Positions 45,953-57,695 are shown, counted from the first letter of the stretch. The stretch: DNA of 64,000 bases from Pogostemon cablin (GCA_023678885.1 CM042985.1:31754465-31818464), one strand, 5' to 3'. Program-made: numbers and translations. Notes: generated by a model from the letters alone, not told the origin.

Positions 45953-48774
45953 ATGATTACTTTTATGGAACCTAAGGAGAAAATGAAAGGAACAGAGAAA
46001 TGTTTGGATTCTCAGTTGTGGCATGCTTGTGCTGGTAGTATGGTTCAAATGCCTTCCGTTAATTCGAAGGTTCATTACTTCCCTCAAGGTCACTGGGAAC
46101 ATGCTTCTGGAAACGTCGATTTTAGAAACTTTCCGAAGATTCCTGCTTACATTCCTTGCAGGGTGTCTGAAGTTAATTTCATGGCGGATCCTGAGACGGA
46201 TGAAGTGTTTGCTAAAATGCGATTGGTTCCTTGTAGGAGGGATGATGTTGAGTTTGATGATAATGGGGGTGTGGGGGTGGGGATTAGTGATTCTGAGAAT
46301 CAAGATAAGCCCACATCTTTTGCTAAGACATTGACTCAGTCTGATGCTAATAATGGGGGTGGTTTTTCGGTTCCTAGGTACTGTGCGGAGACGATATTCC
46401 CTAGACTGGATTACACGGCTGATCCTCCGGTTCAGACCATTCTAGTTAAGGATGTCCATGGGGAGACGTGGAAGTTCAGGCATATCTATAGAGGGACACC
46501 GAGGAGGCATCTCTTGACTACCGGATGGAGTACGTTTGTGAACCATAAGAAGCTAATAGCTGGTGATTCGGTCGTGTTCATGAGGGCTGAAAATGGTGAT
46601 CTTTGTGTGGGAATAAGGAGAGCAAAGAGGGGAATTGGGGGTGGACCTGAATTGCCAATCGGATGGAATCCTACAGGTGGGAATTCAGTCATTCCGTATG
46701 GAGGTTTTTCGGCCTTTTTGAGGGAAGACGAGGGTAAGTTGGGTAGAAACGCGAACGGGAGTTGGATCAACAAGGGGAGAGTGAAACAAGAAGCTGTAAT
46801 CGAAGCTGCAACTCTTGCTTCCAATGGACACCCCTTTGATGTGGTTTACTACCCTCGAGCTAGCACTCCCGAGTTCTGTGTTAAGGCCTCTCAAGTCAAG
46901 GCTGCAATGCAAATACACTGGTGCGCGGGAATGAGGTTCAAGATGGCATTTGAGACGGAGGATTCGTCGCGTATAAGTTGGTTCATGGGGACAGTATCAG
47001 CAGTGCAGGTAGCTGATCCTATTCGATGGCCAGATTCACCTTGGAGGCTTCTCCTGGTAATTCCATTTACTTCAACCAATTCCATTGCTTTTAGATATAA
47101 ATTGGGATGTAGTTAATTTGACATGTAAGCTTAATTATGATCATGTGATGTAACTCAACATTATTAATTTTTGATAGAAGAGAATGCTTAGTGCAACAAC
47201 AAAATAATTAAATCCACTTGATATGAGGAAACTGCTACATGAAAATTTTATGGGAAGACTGAGATATCACAGCAAATTTTTTTAAAATAATATAAATAAA
47301 ATTGAAAACAAAATCTTTGGGAGGTGTTGCAGTATAAGGTAGTTTTCAAACACTTCAGGAAGCATATTTGGCTTTAATCTTAGTTTCTCTTCATCCATCA
47401 ACAATATGTAAATGCAAAAAATGCCAAACTTCTTTTATAAAATCTTTACCTGTATGTTGTTTGATATCAACTTAGGATTGTAGTACTGAATGATATTTGG
47501 AATCCATTACTTTTTTGTGTTAATTGTGTCTAGATATTGTTGCTTATATCTTTGGATTGATAAAGGGATTCAAAAGGTTTGCATACAAAGGTAGTCTGAA
47601 ATACAAAATGCTCTTTTAAAGTATGTAAGAACATTAGTGTTAAAGATTATTGTTCAACATTTGGCCTTGAGAGTTTATGACCGGTTGCGCTCTCAAATGA
47701 ATCGTCTTCCACGTAGTATGTTCTGTAATATTTTGTCTGAGACCTTGGTGTACGAAACCATTGCAGGTGTCTTGGGACGAGCCTGACCTGCTTCAGAACG
47801 TGAAGCGTGTGAGCCCTTGGCTTGTGGAATTAGTATCAAATATGCCCACAATCCACCTCTCCCCTTTCTCACATCCTCGAAAGAAAATGAGGTTACCACA
47901 GCATTTGGAATTCCCTCTCGATGGCCAGATTCCTCTTCCGGCATTTTCTGGAAATCCATTCGGGTGTCTTCCTCACAACTCTCCTGCTGGCATGCAGGGA
48001 GCCAGGCATGCACAATACGGTTTAGCACTATCGAATCTCCACCTCAATAAGGTCCAATCAAGTTTATTTCCTGTTGGTTTTCTCTCTCTTGATCGAGTTC
48101 AAGTACCTACCGGAGCCTCATGTCCCAATAATTCCAAGCCTGGTTGCAATGACAACACTGAGAACATTTCATGTCTGCTGACTATGGGAAGCCCGACTCA
48201 AGAATCGAAAATAACTGATAATAGTAAGTCTGCTACGTTCACTCTGTTTGGACAGCCAATACTCACCGAGAAGCAGATTTCTCAGAGTTGCTCGAGCGAT
48301 ACAGTTGCCAACAGTTCTTCTGATTGCAATGCGGATAAAACTGGAAACACTTCCGATGGATCTGGCTCAGCCCTTAACCAGAAGGAAGCACCAGAGCACT
48401 CATCGTGTGAAGGGGAAGTTAACTTGGAGATGGGCCACTGCAAAGTTTTCTTGGAATCTGAGGATGTTGGTCGTGTTCTTGATCTCTCTTTGCTCACTTC
48501 TTACGATGAACTGTATAGGAAGTTGGCGAACATGTTTGAAATCGATGTTTCTGAAACGTTGGATCATGTCCACTATCGAGATGCCACAGGTGTAGTTCGC
48601 CAAGTTGGGGACCAACCGTTCAGGTAAAATTTCTTCATCCTCCTCTCTTTACATCATGTCTTAATTGTTCCGTTTCCTTAAAAACTCGTGTTATACTACA
48701 GTGATTTTACCAAAAACGCGAGAAGGTTAACGATTGTTGCTGATTCGAGCAGCAGTGACAACTTACAAGTATAG
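45953..48774 (+). CDS. ARF16-like: Auxin response factor, ARF10/16/17 clade
   Basis: Nuclear transcription factor that binds auxin response elements; this clade acts mainly as repressors outside the Aux/IAA-activator loop. Coding exons are inferred at 45953-47056, 47767-48623 and 48702-48774, all GT-AG, giving 677 aa. That is close to known ARF10/16 lengths. In order: the clade N-terminus (KCLDSQLWHACAGSMVQMP); B3 DNA-binding domain at about 122-225 (FSVPRYCAE, GTPRRHLLTTGWS, GDSVVF); the ARF ancillary domain at about 283-375 (EFCVKAS, MRFKMAFETEDSS, WPDSPWR, then WDEPD across the intron); a Ser/Asn-rich middle; and a PB1 domain at about 593-673 (CKVFLES...GRVLDLS, ending SDF...RRLTIV). The first in-frame ATG is used; the Met codons at 45965 and 45983 are alternatives. 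ARF16 rather than ARF10 is inferred only from the extended start. Other frames here are shadows. Confidence 0.95.
47988..48008 (+). promoter_or_regulatory. miR160 target site in ARF mRNA
   Basis: The 21-nt site in exon 2 (key core GCAGGGAGCCAGGCA) encodes GMQGARHA, the conserved miR160 position of ARF10/16/17. Pairing to the standard miR160 (ending complement of ...GGGAGCCAGGCA) is complete except one G:U pair at miRNA position 15. The cleavage centre (positions 10-11) is perfectly paired. The mRNA is therefore expected to be cut by miR160. Confidence 0.93.
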
Positions 48775-49544
48775 ATACTGTGACCAAATAAATGGAACCA
48801 CCCCCATTCTCTAACAGAACAGGTTAGTTACAGACCTCCTTCTGTCTCAGGACATGTAATAAGGAAGCTTTCCCCCCTAACTGCATATCCGTCGGTCTCG
48901 TTTCTACCTTGCTCGACGAAAGGCAGGGAATACAGATACATTCTGTTTCTTCTTAGACAAGGTTTTTGCATGAATGAGCTTTGTGGTCTGTATTGAAAGG
49001 TTGGATTTTGATCTCATAGGAACTTGTTTCTGAATTTAAGAATTTAATCTGAGTTTTTAAGGTTTTTTCTGGTTTTCATTGTACAGCTTAAGTTCAGTGT
49101 AAATGTAGCCCATATGATCTCTTTTCATAGAATCTTGTCCAAATTCATTTCCAAACTCCTCTTACATTGTATCCACTTGTAAAGGCAAATCCTTGTATAC
49201 ACCAAAGTAATTTTTCTGCATTCCAATTTTACCTCACATTTTTAAACTCAGCTTTGTGTTCTGAGTTTTATTGTTCTACTCTCTTCAGAAAATAGTTTTC
49301 CCTTTTGCCATTTTTTTTCTAACTGCTTTGACAATTTAATTAAATGAAATTAATAATCTAACTAAAATAAATATATTTATAAACACACACTACTCCCTTG
49401 CACCTCTAAACTATACTCCATATTTTATCATGTTCACTATAACTATAAATAAATTTTTTATTTTTTTTATCTAATAGAACTAACGCATTACACGTAAATT
49501 ACTACTCATTTATTCACATGAAAATTAAAAAAAATTAATGAATA
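48775..49544. other. ARF 3' untranslated region and downstream DNA
   Basis: The first 400 bases or so look like a plant 3' UTR, T-rich with TTGTA-like motifs (about 49078-49200). No clear poly(A) signal can be singled out. From about 49330 the DNA is AT-rich and featureless. Confidence 0.45.
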
Positions 49545-49824
49545 CTCCCTCTGTCCCGGATTTATATTCGCCGACATTGTAGATACGAAGTTTAAGAAAA
49601 GTTATTTTTTGACCAACTTTATTGACTTTTTAGGGGTATTGTGGTATTTTTAGATAATAAATTATAAAGTATGTTATGTGAGTTAGGTGAGAGTGGTATT
49701 TTTGAAATTAAGATAACTTTTGAGGTTGTTAATTAATGTGAAGTTTTCTTTTTTGGGTGGTGAAGATAAATATGGGACGAATGAAAATAAAAAGTGTGAA
49801 CATAAGTGTGGGACGGATGGAGGA
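49545..49824. mobile_element. Stowaway-like MITE, same subfamily as 20881-21162
   Basis: It begins CTCCCTCTGTCCC after TA and ends GGGACGGATGGAG. The core (AGTTTAAGAAAAGTTATTTT, then GACTTTTTAGGGGTATTGT) is nearly the same as in the element at 20881. The right TA is not intact. Confidence 0.8.
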
Positions 49825-50374
49825 CTTTATAAGTACAAGTAAAATATTGTTTTTTAAATGGATACTTTATAAATAATGGAGGAGGAATTTTTTTTTTCAA
49901 ACCAATTATTGAGTAGCAGTCTGACAATTAACACGCTAGAATTCATGAGAATCTTATAAAAGAGTTGACCAAATGGGTGATAAAATGTGGTAATATATAT
50001 AGATAAATAAAAGCGATTAAATTAAAATTAGGAAAAATAAAAGAAGAAGAAGAAGAGTTAATGTTGGGGGACATAAGTCACGTGGTTGGACCAAAAACCC
50101 AAGTCTTAAACTTGAAAAAGTATTATCAATCGTATTTTGTAGCTGCAAGTGTTGCTAATAAAAATTTAAAAAGTCGAAAATACCCTTATACGTCTCTTCT
50201 TCCCCCACACTGGTCACCATCTCAGCCACCTGCAGAGTTCTCCCTCTCCTCTCTCCTAGTTATTTTTCCCCATCCATCACGTCCTCAATCATACTCTCCA
50301 CCTGCACACCATTTGTTTATCATATGTGGATGGCGTGTTTGGTTTGGTTTGGTTTGGTTTGGTTTGGTTCCATC
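49825..50374. other. Intergenic DNA with a (GGTTT)n run
   Basis: No gene is supported. The open frame at 50061-50450 starts in plausible leader-like DNA but has no recognisable domain and runs into the next transposon. A (GGTTT)n run of about six units (50337-50368) ends at the target duplication of the hAT-type MITE. Confidence 0.5.
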
Positions 50375-50452
50375 CAGTGGCGGATCCAGAAAACTGCGGT
50401 GGGGTGGGCTAAGTTTATTGAAGAAAATAAAAAATAATAATAATAATTAAAA

Positions 50453-50495
<43 letters not shown>

Positions 50496-50755
50496 ATTTA
50501 AGAAGATATATTTATTTTTTAGCTTCATTTCGTTGGGCTTAAAATATTTTTGGGTTGGGCTAAACTTAAAAATTCTTATAAGAAAGAAGATATATTTATT
50601 TTTTAGCTTTATTTGGGTGAGCTGAAAATATTTTTGGGGTGAGCTAAACTTAAAAATACAAATTATTTATAAATTATTTACATATGATATAATGGGTTTT
50701 TGGGGGACAGCCCTGGGCTTGAGCCCGGGGCTGCCCCCACATACATCCGCCACTG
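50375..50755. mobile_element. hAT-type MITE with 8-bp target duplication
   Basis: The 381-bp element has termini CAGTGGCGGATCC and GCATCCGCCACTG-like, a 10-bp perfect inverted repeat (CAGTGGCGGA). The 8-bp duplication GTTCCATC is perfect (50367-50374 and 50756-50763). The interior has an (AT)n run (50459-50488) and two copies of a GGTTGGGCTAAACTTAAAAAT-like segment. CAGTG ends and 8-bp duplications fit hAT. Confidence 0.9.
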
Positions 50756-50902
50756 GTTCCATCACTCTGTATATATTATTGTCAATGGAGTATTGCTTTT
50801 ATTATTTAATAATTATTATTTTAACTTTTTGATCGAACTTGACACTGCCCACTCTCTTTGGGAATAGGGCGAATGTTTTAAAAGAGTGACGGTGGTAAGA
50901 AG

Positions 50903-51276
50903 ATGCGGTCGACCGTCGTTCCTGAAGTCAGCTCTCCGTCGTCAGTTTCCCTTTCTCTGCCAGCTTTACTGGAGCCCCCCACCGCCTCCGTGGACTCCTA
51001 CGACGGCGGCGTTGCCACGCACGTGCCCTGTTTCTTCACCACCTCAATGTCAATGTTCAACCACAATAACAATTTCCTTTTTAGTCCTCTCCGTCGGCGG
51101 TAAACTCAATCGCGCCAAACCACTCATCTTTGTTGCTATCTTTTGCTTCACATTTGCAAAGCCAATGCTTTGGGCTCTCTGCTTTTCCGAGCAACCTCCA
51201 GCTGCCTTTCTTTTTCTCTGGAGTTTCTCTGCCACTCATTCAACGCGATGCCGCCGGTGCTGTTGGGCAGTGGTAA
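50903..51276 (+). pseudogene. NAM/CUC2-like NAC transcription factor, broken C-terminal fragment
   Basis: The fragment encodes only the variable C-terminal half of a NAC protein of the NAM/CUC2 type. The first frame (50903-51103) has SSVSLSLPALLEPP and THVPCFFTT, then FNHNNNFLFSP and a stop. After a frame change, from about 51145 it continues SHLQSQCFGLSAFPSNLQLP and FFFSG, then VGQW and a stop at 51274-51276. The LPxLLxPP, VPCFS and NLQLPFFFS blocks are characteristic of this clade. The DNA-binding NAC domain is missing; immediately upstream is only 100 bp and a hAT-type MITE. It is a dead remnant or captured fragment. Confidence 0.6.
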
Positions 51277-52724
51277 ATTTAGAATTAATTGGGCTACATT
51301 TCTGGTGGAAACATGAATTTCTCCGACAAGATTTGATTGTGCTGTCGTAATTTTGTAATCTTAAGATTTTATGGAAACAGGAATACGTTGGGGTGAATAA
51401 TCTTCAAGTTTTAGAAGATTAGTCTTGTAATTTTAGGGAATGTGTATATAATAAAATTTAAATTTAAATAATTAAACGGGGTGTGTATTTAATAATGGAT
51501 GTGTATTAAATAAAAAAACTATACCGGTCATAATTAAAATTATTTATTTAATAATAGTGTCGCACGTGGCAAAGGTGGGGCCATAGTTATAAGTTCACGT
51601 GCGGAAACGTCGTCACGAGGATATGTTTTCCAAATGTTGCGGCGCGTTGAAGAACGGACTGTCCTCTTAAGATAATTTGAAAGATGGCATATTTGACTAT
51701 TGCCCAAACTTTATTAACCTCCTTTGTTCTTACGTAACACTTTTGATGTGATGCATCTTATACAATACTCCACCCCACTTACAAGGTAATCATTTGCTGT
51801 TTGTATATGGATAATTCTAAAGTTTTTATTTACTTTTTGAAAGTAGATTAAAGAATATTATTATTATAAGTAAAGTAGATATTTATATTAGAGAAAAGTG
51901 GTAGGTCATATTTTATACACTTTTTTAAAAGAGAGAATAGTTGATCACGAGAAAATGGCAACAAACAACATTGGATCAACGATTCTCTCTTTTCTTTCAT
52001 TAATCAGCTCTCTTCTCGATACATTCATCTATGCTTCTATGCCAATTCATGTCTACCATTTTTCATCGAGTTTATAATAACATTTTCAGTGCAGTAAATT
52101 TTGTTTAGTTCAATTTTTACTCTTTAGTTATGAACTTTTTTTTAAAAAAATTTCTTAATCCTTTTATATTAATTTTAATCCTTTAACTTTTTTTTTCAAT
52201 TTTAATTTATTTTCAAAAGTTTTGCTTTTAATGACTTTTAAAAAACAAAATATTAAAAGTTATAGGACAAAAATATAAAAGAACTAAAAAAATTAAAAAA
52301 ACCAAAATGGAATTTAACCAAAATTTAGGATCAAAGGTGTGATTTTCTCATTCTTTCATCTACTAATTAACTTCATTTTCGACCACATATATACATATAT
52401 ATAATCATAAACTTTATACCAATGTTACTTTTTTATGTCATGAAACCATACAACCAAATGTATGATCAGTTCATTATGCGCTTCAACTATATAATTATAT
52501 ATTTAAATCTAAATATAAAATACTATATGAATCACATAAATTAATGATATATATAATTTATGTGCGTGTAAAAATAATTTATGTTAAGATAAAGACTTGT
52601 TTATGTGAAGCCCATATAAATTTTAATGTTTTAATGAAAAAATAATAATTCATAAATAATAAAAAGTGACAATGCTGGAATGAACTATTTCATAAATAAG
52701 TTATAGTATAAATAAAAAATGATA
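51277..52724. other. Intergenic DNA
   Basis: No gene is supported. From 51550 to 51680 the DNA is less AT-rich (GTCGCACGTGGCAAAGG, two CACGTG-like boxes) and resembles a promoter, but no gene follows. The rest is AT-rich. Confidence 0.45.
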
Positions 52725-52963
52725 CTCCCTCCGTCCGCTTCAAAGGTATCCGTTTCACTATTCCTGACGTCCGCTTCAAAGGTATCAATTTCCTCTATTT
52801 AGTAAAAAAATACACAATATGACCCACTACTTCTCTATAATACAACTACCCACTTTATCTATAATAATAATACTCCTTAATTCACGTACAAAAAGCAAAT
52901 AAAGACCTTAGAATTGTCCACGTGCAAAAAGCAAATTGTTATCTTAGAAGCGGACGGAGGGAA
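52725..52963. mobile_element. Stowaway-like MITE
   Basis: The ends are CTCCCTCCGTCCGCTT and AGCGGACGGAGGGAA with TA on both sides. The repeated motif CGTCCGCTTCAAAGGTATC occurs at the left end and again 40 bases inward. Confidence 0.85.
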
Positions 52964-53957
52964 TACTATTCTTTTAATAAAAGATAATAACATCTCTAAT
53001 AAATAGTGATAACTAATTAAAAAAGTGTAAAATAATCATATATTACACAGATTATGTTAATTATTTAGCTTCCAAATTAAGTCAAGTAAAAGTGTGAGGT
53101 CAAGTAAAAGTGCAAGTATAAATATATTCTGCATTCTTATTTATGTAAAAAAAAAAAAAAGAAATAGAAAAATGTAGATGTTACTGCAATTGAAAGATCC
53201 AATGCGAACTACATGCATGCCCATGTTGAGTGGGCGGTTACTGGTTACCCTCAAATTCAATGACCCCCTCATTACTCTATAAACAACAAATTATTATGGA
53301 AAAATAAGATCATCACATATAAAAAAGTGATAATTTTTTTAATGTAAAATGATTCTCAATTAAAAAAAAGTGATAATGTTATTTTATTACTAATTTCTAA
53401 TATAAATAAAAAATAATAATATTTTATAACGAAAGTAATAACTATTATGAAATTTTAAAATAGACTAACCGTGTGACTATTACACCTTGCCCAATTATTA
53501 TTATTACACTATGTTTTTCTGCTCTACTATACTTTTGTATATTCGGATTCATCAATTAAATTTGAATGAATTAATTGCTTTTAAAATAAAATATGTAATA
53601 AATCTTAAGTTAGTAATAAAGTATTAATCCTTTTTGACAATCGTTTTATTAATTTGGATACACCAGTGTTGTGGCTATTCGATCTCTTATTATTTTGATG
53701 TTATATCTCATGTTGCGCATTATTAGATGATTGATACTTAATATATAATAAAACATTTATTTTAAAAGTAATTAAGTATCAATTTTAAGGAAAAAAGTTG
53801 GATATTTTCCTCTTCATATACATACTATTCATCTAATGTGTCTACGAAAGATATAACACCAAGTATAATAAAACATGCAACATTGTGTTGCGGTAATCAC
53901 AAATACTTCATCCAAATTAAGTTCGCACTTATTATAAACACAAATATTAAAATAATA
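52964..53957. other. AT-rich intergenic DNA
   Basis: No gene or repeat can be supported. There is a short direct repeat (GTCAAGTAAAAGTG) near 53083 and 53101. Confidence 0.5.
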
Positions 53958-54211
53958 CTCCCTCCGTCTTTAAAAAGTTGGCACACTTTCCATTTTAAGT
54001 TGTCCCACAAAAGTTTGCACATCCCAAAAAAAGCAAAAAGTAAAAAACAATCACCCTTCCCCATACACTTTAATTACAAAAAAATCATCTCTACCTACCA
54101 TACTTTATCATTTATATATTAAATAAAAATATCATTATACCCCTAAAAGTTATCACTTTCTTAATCTCCGTGCCGAAAAGAGGTGTGCAAACTTTTTAGA
54201 GACGGAGGGAG
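53958..54211. mobile_element. Stowaway-like MITE
   Basis: The ends are CTCCCTCCGTCTTTAAAA and TTTTTAGAGACGGAGGGAG with TA on both sides (53956-53957, 54212-54213). The plus-strand open frame across it (53838-54122) is not a gene. Confidence 0.85.
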
Positions 54212-54919
54212 TACTTATTTTTGTTTACTCTATTGACTTTTTGTATTATTTTAATACTTAAAACTATTTTGATTACAAATAAGTTATGTGTGGTACGGAT
54301 ATTAATTTTAAATTTAAAATGTTTTGTGAAATTAGTATATTAAGTGGGACTTCTTTTAAAATGTTAAATTATATATATAGGATAAATACAAAAAAAGTGT
54401 AACATTCCGTCATTCACCGTTTGTATAAAATGAACATTACTACTATAAAAATAGGAATTAAATATACTTTTTTTAGCACAATTTTATTTTTTATTATGAA
54501 TGAGTGATATAAGATAAATGAAGTATGGTTCGAATCTCCTGTTATATTTTGGTGTTACATCTCCTATTACAATTTGTTGGATGATTGACACGTAGGATAA
54601 ACTAATTTATACCCTAACAATCAACCCTAAGGAGAAAGGTTGAGATTTTCCTCTCCGCATACATATCATTACGCGTGTAACAGAAAATGTAACACCAAAA
54701 TATAATAAGATATTCAACATCATTTAGATAATGTAGTTAAATAGAGTAGAGAAAATTGTTGGATATGAGATAGAAAAATTACTAAAAAAGAAGGTGATAT
54801 TTTTTAAAAGTTTAAAATATTATGGGGTAATAAAATTGATAATATGTTTTAGTGCTTTTTTACTTTAGGGGTGTGCAATATTTTCTGAGTCCAATAAAAG
54901 AAATATTAGCGACTACTTA
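54212..54919. other. AT-rich intergenic DNA
   Basis: Nothing coding is visible. ATTGACACGTAGGATAAA and AACAATCAACCCTAAGG (about 54572-54640) resemble a segment near 53690-53790 and may be an old dispersed repeat. Confidence 0.4.
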
Positions 54920-54996
54920 CTCCTTCCCAAAATTTTTTGCACACTTTCTTTGTAAATTATAAAGAAAGTGTGCAAAAAATTATTGGACGGAGAGAG
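54920..54996. mobile_element. Minimal 77-bp Stowaway-derived hairpin
   Basis: The ends are CTCCTTCCC and GGACGGAGAGAG with TA on both sides (54918-54919, 54997-54998). Almost the whole element is one inverted repeat; the arms carry TTTTTTGCACACTTTCTTT and its complement around a loop of about 10 bases. Transcribed, it would fold into one long hairpin. Confidence 0.8.
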
Positions 54997-55132
54997 TACT
55001 TTTTTCGACACTGTTGAGTAAAAACAATATAACATAAAAATATCATATTTTGGACAAAAATATTAATGATGGAATCTACTTGCGGAAGTAAGAATACGTT
55101 GCAAGTTGGGAATTGGGCCACTGAGAAGTCGG

Positions 55133-55228
55133 CTTAGTTTGAATTTGGACTAATGGTCATGATCTTACTTTGGGCCAATCCTTAGTTTGAATTTGGACTA
55201 ATGGTCATGATCTGACTTTGGGCCAATC
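55133..55228. repeat. 48-bp tandem duplication
   Basis: CTTAGTTTGAATTTGGACTA starts at 55133 and 55181. Both copies run to TTTGGGCCAATC with one visible difference (GATCTTACTTT against GATCTGACTTT). Confidence 0.92.
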
Positions 55229-55304
55229 CTCTTAGAAGGTAGAAGCATTGCAAAGTACAAGTTTTAATTGATGTGGCTAAGTCGATAAGTACTTATATAT
55301 TATA

Positions 55305-55565
55305 ATCTCTCCAACGCCTTTTAAATACACGTTCTTTATTATAGTTTCACAAAAGTTTGCCTCTCTTTTAAAAAAAAAGCAAAAAATTAAAATAATCACT
55401 CTTCTTCATATACTTTAATTTAAAAAAATAAAAATTCACAACAATTTAACACATCTAATATACTTTATTTATTATCAAAAAAATATCATAATACTCCTAA
55501 TAATTATCATTTTTCTTAATAATCGTACTAGAGGAGGGTTACAATCTTGCAAGAGACGGAGGGAG
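55305..55565. mobile_element. Stowaway-like MITE
   Basis: The left end ATCTCTCCAACGCC is degenerate. The right end is TTGCAAGAGACGGAGGGAG with TA beyond. The interior has the AAAAGTTTGCC motif found at the matching place in the element at 53958. Another isolated left end (CTCCTTCCGTCCC) sits at about 55854 without a matching right end. Confidence 0.65.
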
Positions 55566-55990
55566 TATAAAATATACGTCTTTGAGAGTGCTTCTTCTAC
55601 GTTGTTTAAAAAAAATGTTATTTTTTTACTAATTTTGTTAATTTTATAGGGTATTGTAATATTATTAGATAATAAAAATCATAAAATAATCATATGCTTG
55701 TGAAAAATGAATGAAAATTTTGAAATTAAAATAATTTTTGGGATTATTGGATAAAGTGATATTTTTATTTATTTATTTTTTTTAAGTATGAAAAATTTTG
55801 TTAGATAAACAAATAAAAAAATGTGAAGAATTGTGGGACGAAAAAAAAGCATACTCCTTCCGTCCCTATAAAAGAGGGTATTCTTTTTATTTTGGGCATT
55901 CCATAAAATATGAGTATTATTTACTAATACTATATACTACAAATTATTTTGTCAGGACTATAACATGCTTACCTATAATTTATTAAAAAC

Positions 55991-56330
55991 TAAGTGTGTT
56001 AACATAGGATTTTTTTAAAACTGTTTGCCATAATGGATAGTGTGTTTGATCAATTATTTAAATTACCATAAATACATTAAAAAAAAGTGTTAAAATAGCA
56101 TATAGATTTTTTAAAAACTGCTTGCCATAATGGACAGAGTGTTAAATCAATTATTTAAATTACCATAAATACATAAATAATAATAATAATGATAAAATAA
56201 TAATAATAATAATAATAATAAGTGTGTTAAAATAGTATGTAGATTTTTTAGAAACTGTTTGCCATAATGGACAGTGTGTTAAATCAATCAATTATTTAAA
56301 TTACCATAAATACATTAAAAAAAACACTTT
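55991..56330. repeat. Threefold tandem repeat with (AAT)n expansion
   Basis: Three units contain AGTGTGTTAA, then TTTGCCATAATGGA and AATTATTTAAATTACCATAA. They begin near 55991, 56087 and 56221. The second unit ends in a grown (AAT)n run at about 56178-56220. Confidence 0.85.
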
Positions 56331-56535
56331 TTATTATAAGACGAATTATTAGACTCTTTATTTAATACTCCTCAAAATCTGATACTATTTTATATTTATA
56401 TATTGTCATAAATAATATTTAACGTAATAAAAAATAATTTTAAAAAATAGAATGTATAGTAAATCGGTGTACGGAGACTCTCTCGTTAATAATTAGATAA
56501 GTAATGATTTGTTAGGATATATTATCATGATAACT

Positions 56536-57196
56536 AAGGATGTAAGCGAACCAAACCATTCGCGAACTATTTGGGTCTCGGTTCGATAAATTGTTCGTTC
56601 AAGCTTGCTCGTTAACCTTAACAAACCAAACCAAACTTAGATTTTGAGTTCGAATAGTCTATCAAACCAAACTCAAGCCCAGGGGTGTTCGACTCGAAAG
56701 TTCGCAAACATATTCGTTAATGAGCTCGTTTTTTGCTCGCAAACGTGTTCGTAAATTTTATAATTATTTTTTAGTATTATATATTATTTACTTATTAATA
56801 TGTAATAATTAAATATTTTATATTAAACCACACAAATATGATAATAACTTAAGTCATTATTTAAATATTTAAATATTTTTGCAACGTTTATTATTATGTT
56901 TTGTTAGTTTGTTTATTTAATATTATGAATAACATTAGATGTTTATAAACCAAACGTTCTTTAAATATTTACGAACAAAAATATTTAAATATTCATGAAA
57001 AAATGTTCATAAACAAGTTACTTCATGTGTTCGTGAATATGTTCGTGAGCCTTAACAAACAGTTTGAGTTCGAGCTCGAGTTCGATATTTTTTTTTCTTG
57101 ATGAGTTCGAACTCGGGCTCGAGTTCGATAATTCTTTGATAAACGATACTCAAACCTAGTAGTGTTCGACTCGATTCGGTTCGATTACATCCCTAA
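56536..57196. mobile_element. Non-autonomous hAT-type element with 8-bp target duplication
   Basis: The 661-bp element is bounded by AAGGATGTAAGCGAACC and GGTTCGATTACATCCCTAA, an imperfect inverted repeat. The 8-bp duplication TGATAACT (56528-56535 and 57197-57204) is perfect. The arms are rich in GTTCG/CGAAC motifs, including GAGTTCGAGCTCGAGTTCG at 57065. It is the closest transposon upstream of the first ubiquitin-like gene, about 200 bp before its TATA-like box. Confidence 0.87.
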
Positions 57197-57394
57197 TGAT
57201 AACTAATGAAATATTCAAGTACATTATTAGACAAATTTGTTAGGATTTGGAATCTTAATTTAGGATTATTAGATAACTATTAAAGGAAAAGTATTAGGAT
57301 GAGAATCCAAATTACAATATTCTTTTATTTTAGAATTAATAGATAGATTAGAATAATTAAGAATCCTAATTAAAAAAGGAAGATTTATAAAAAT

Positions 57395-57694
57395 TCTATA
57401 TAAAAAGGAGCAGACCTTCGACGTGTGTAAAAGTAAAAATAATTCATCGGCATCCCTAAACCAAAGGTACTTAATTTTCTTTTCATTATTTTATATGCAT
57501 AGTCTTTTAATTGTTCAACAGTTGATTATGATGTTGTTGGATGCAAAAGTGTATTATAGTGTTTGCGAAACTGAAATTAGTAATTAAAATTAATGGCGTT
57601 TAATTCGAACGACTCTTGAGGGGTTTAGGGTTTAACTGACATGTTTAGGGTTGAATAATCCTTGTTTAATCTTCATCTTACTGTAAATTATCAG
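57395..57694 (+). promoter_or_regulatory. Promoter and 5'-UTR intron of the first ubiquitin-like gene
   Basis: A good TATA box (TCTATATAAAAAGG) lies at about 57395-57408. A leader intron is plausible at 57467-57694 (ACCAAAG|GTACTT ... AAATTATCAG|AATG), ending one base before the start codon. Leader introns at this position are common in plant polyubiquitin genes. Confidence 0.55.
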
Positions 57695-57695
57695 A

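Noticed and set aside
45827..46303. 158-residue minus-strand frame opposite the ARF N-terminus
   Set aside because: It is antisense to a clear B3/ARF coding region and has no domain.
50886..51350. 154-residue frame across the NAC remnant
   Set aside because: It is a shadow frame. The NAC motifs are in two other frames, separated by a frame change.
55854..55986. Another Stowaway-like MITE beginning CTCCTTCCGTCCC
   Set aside because: Only the left end is recognisable; no matching right end with TA was found.
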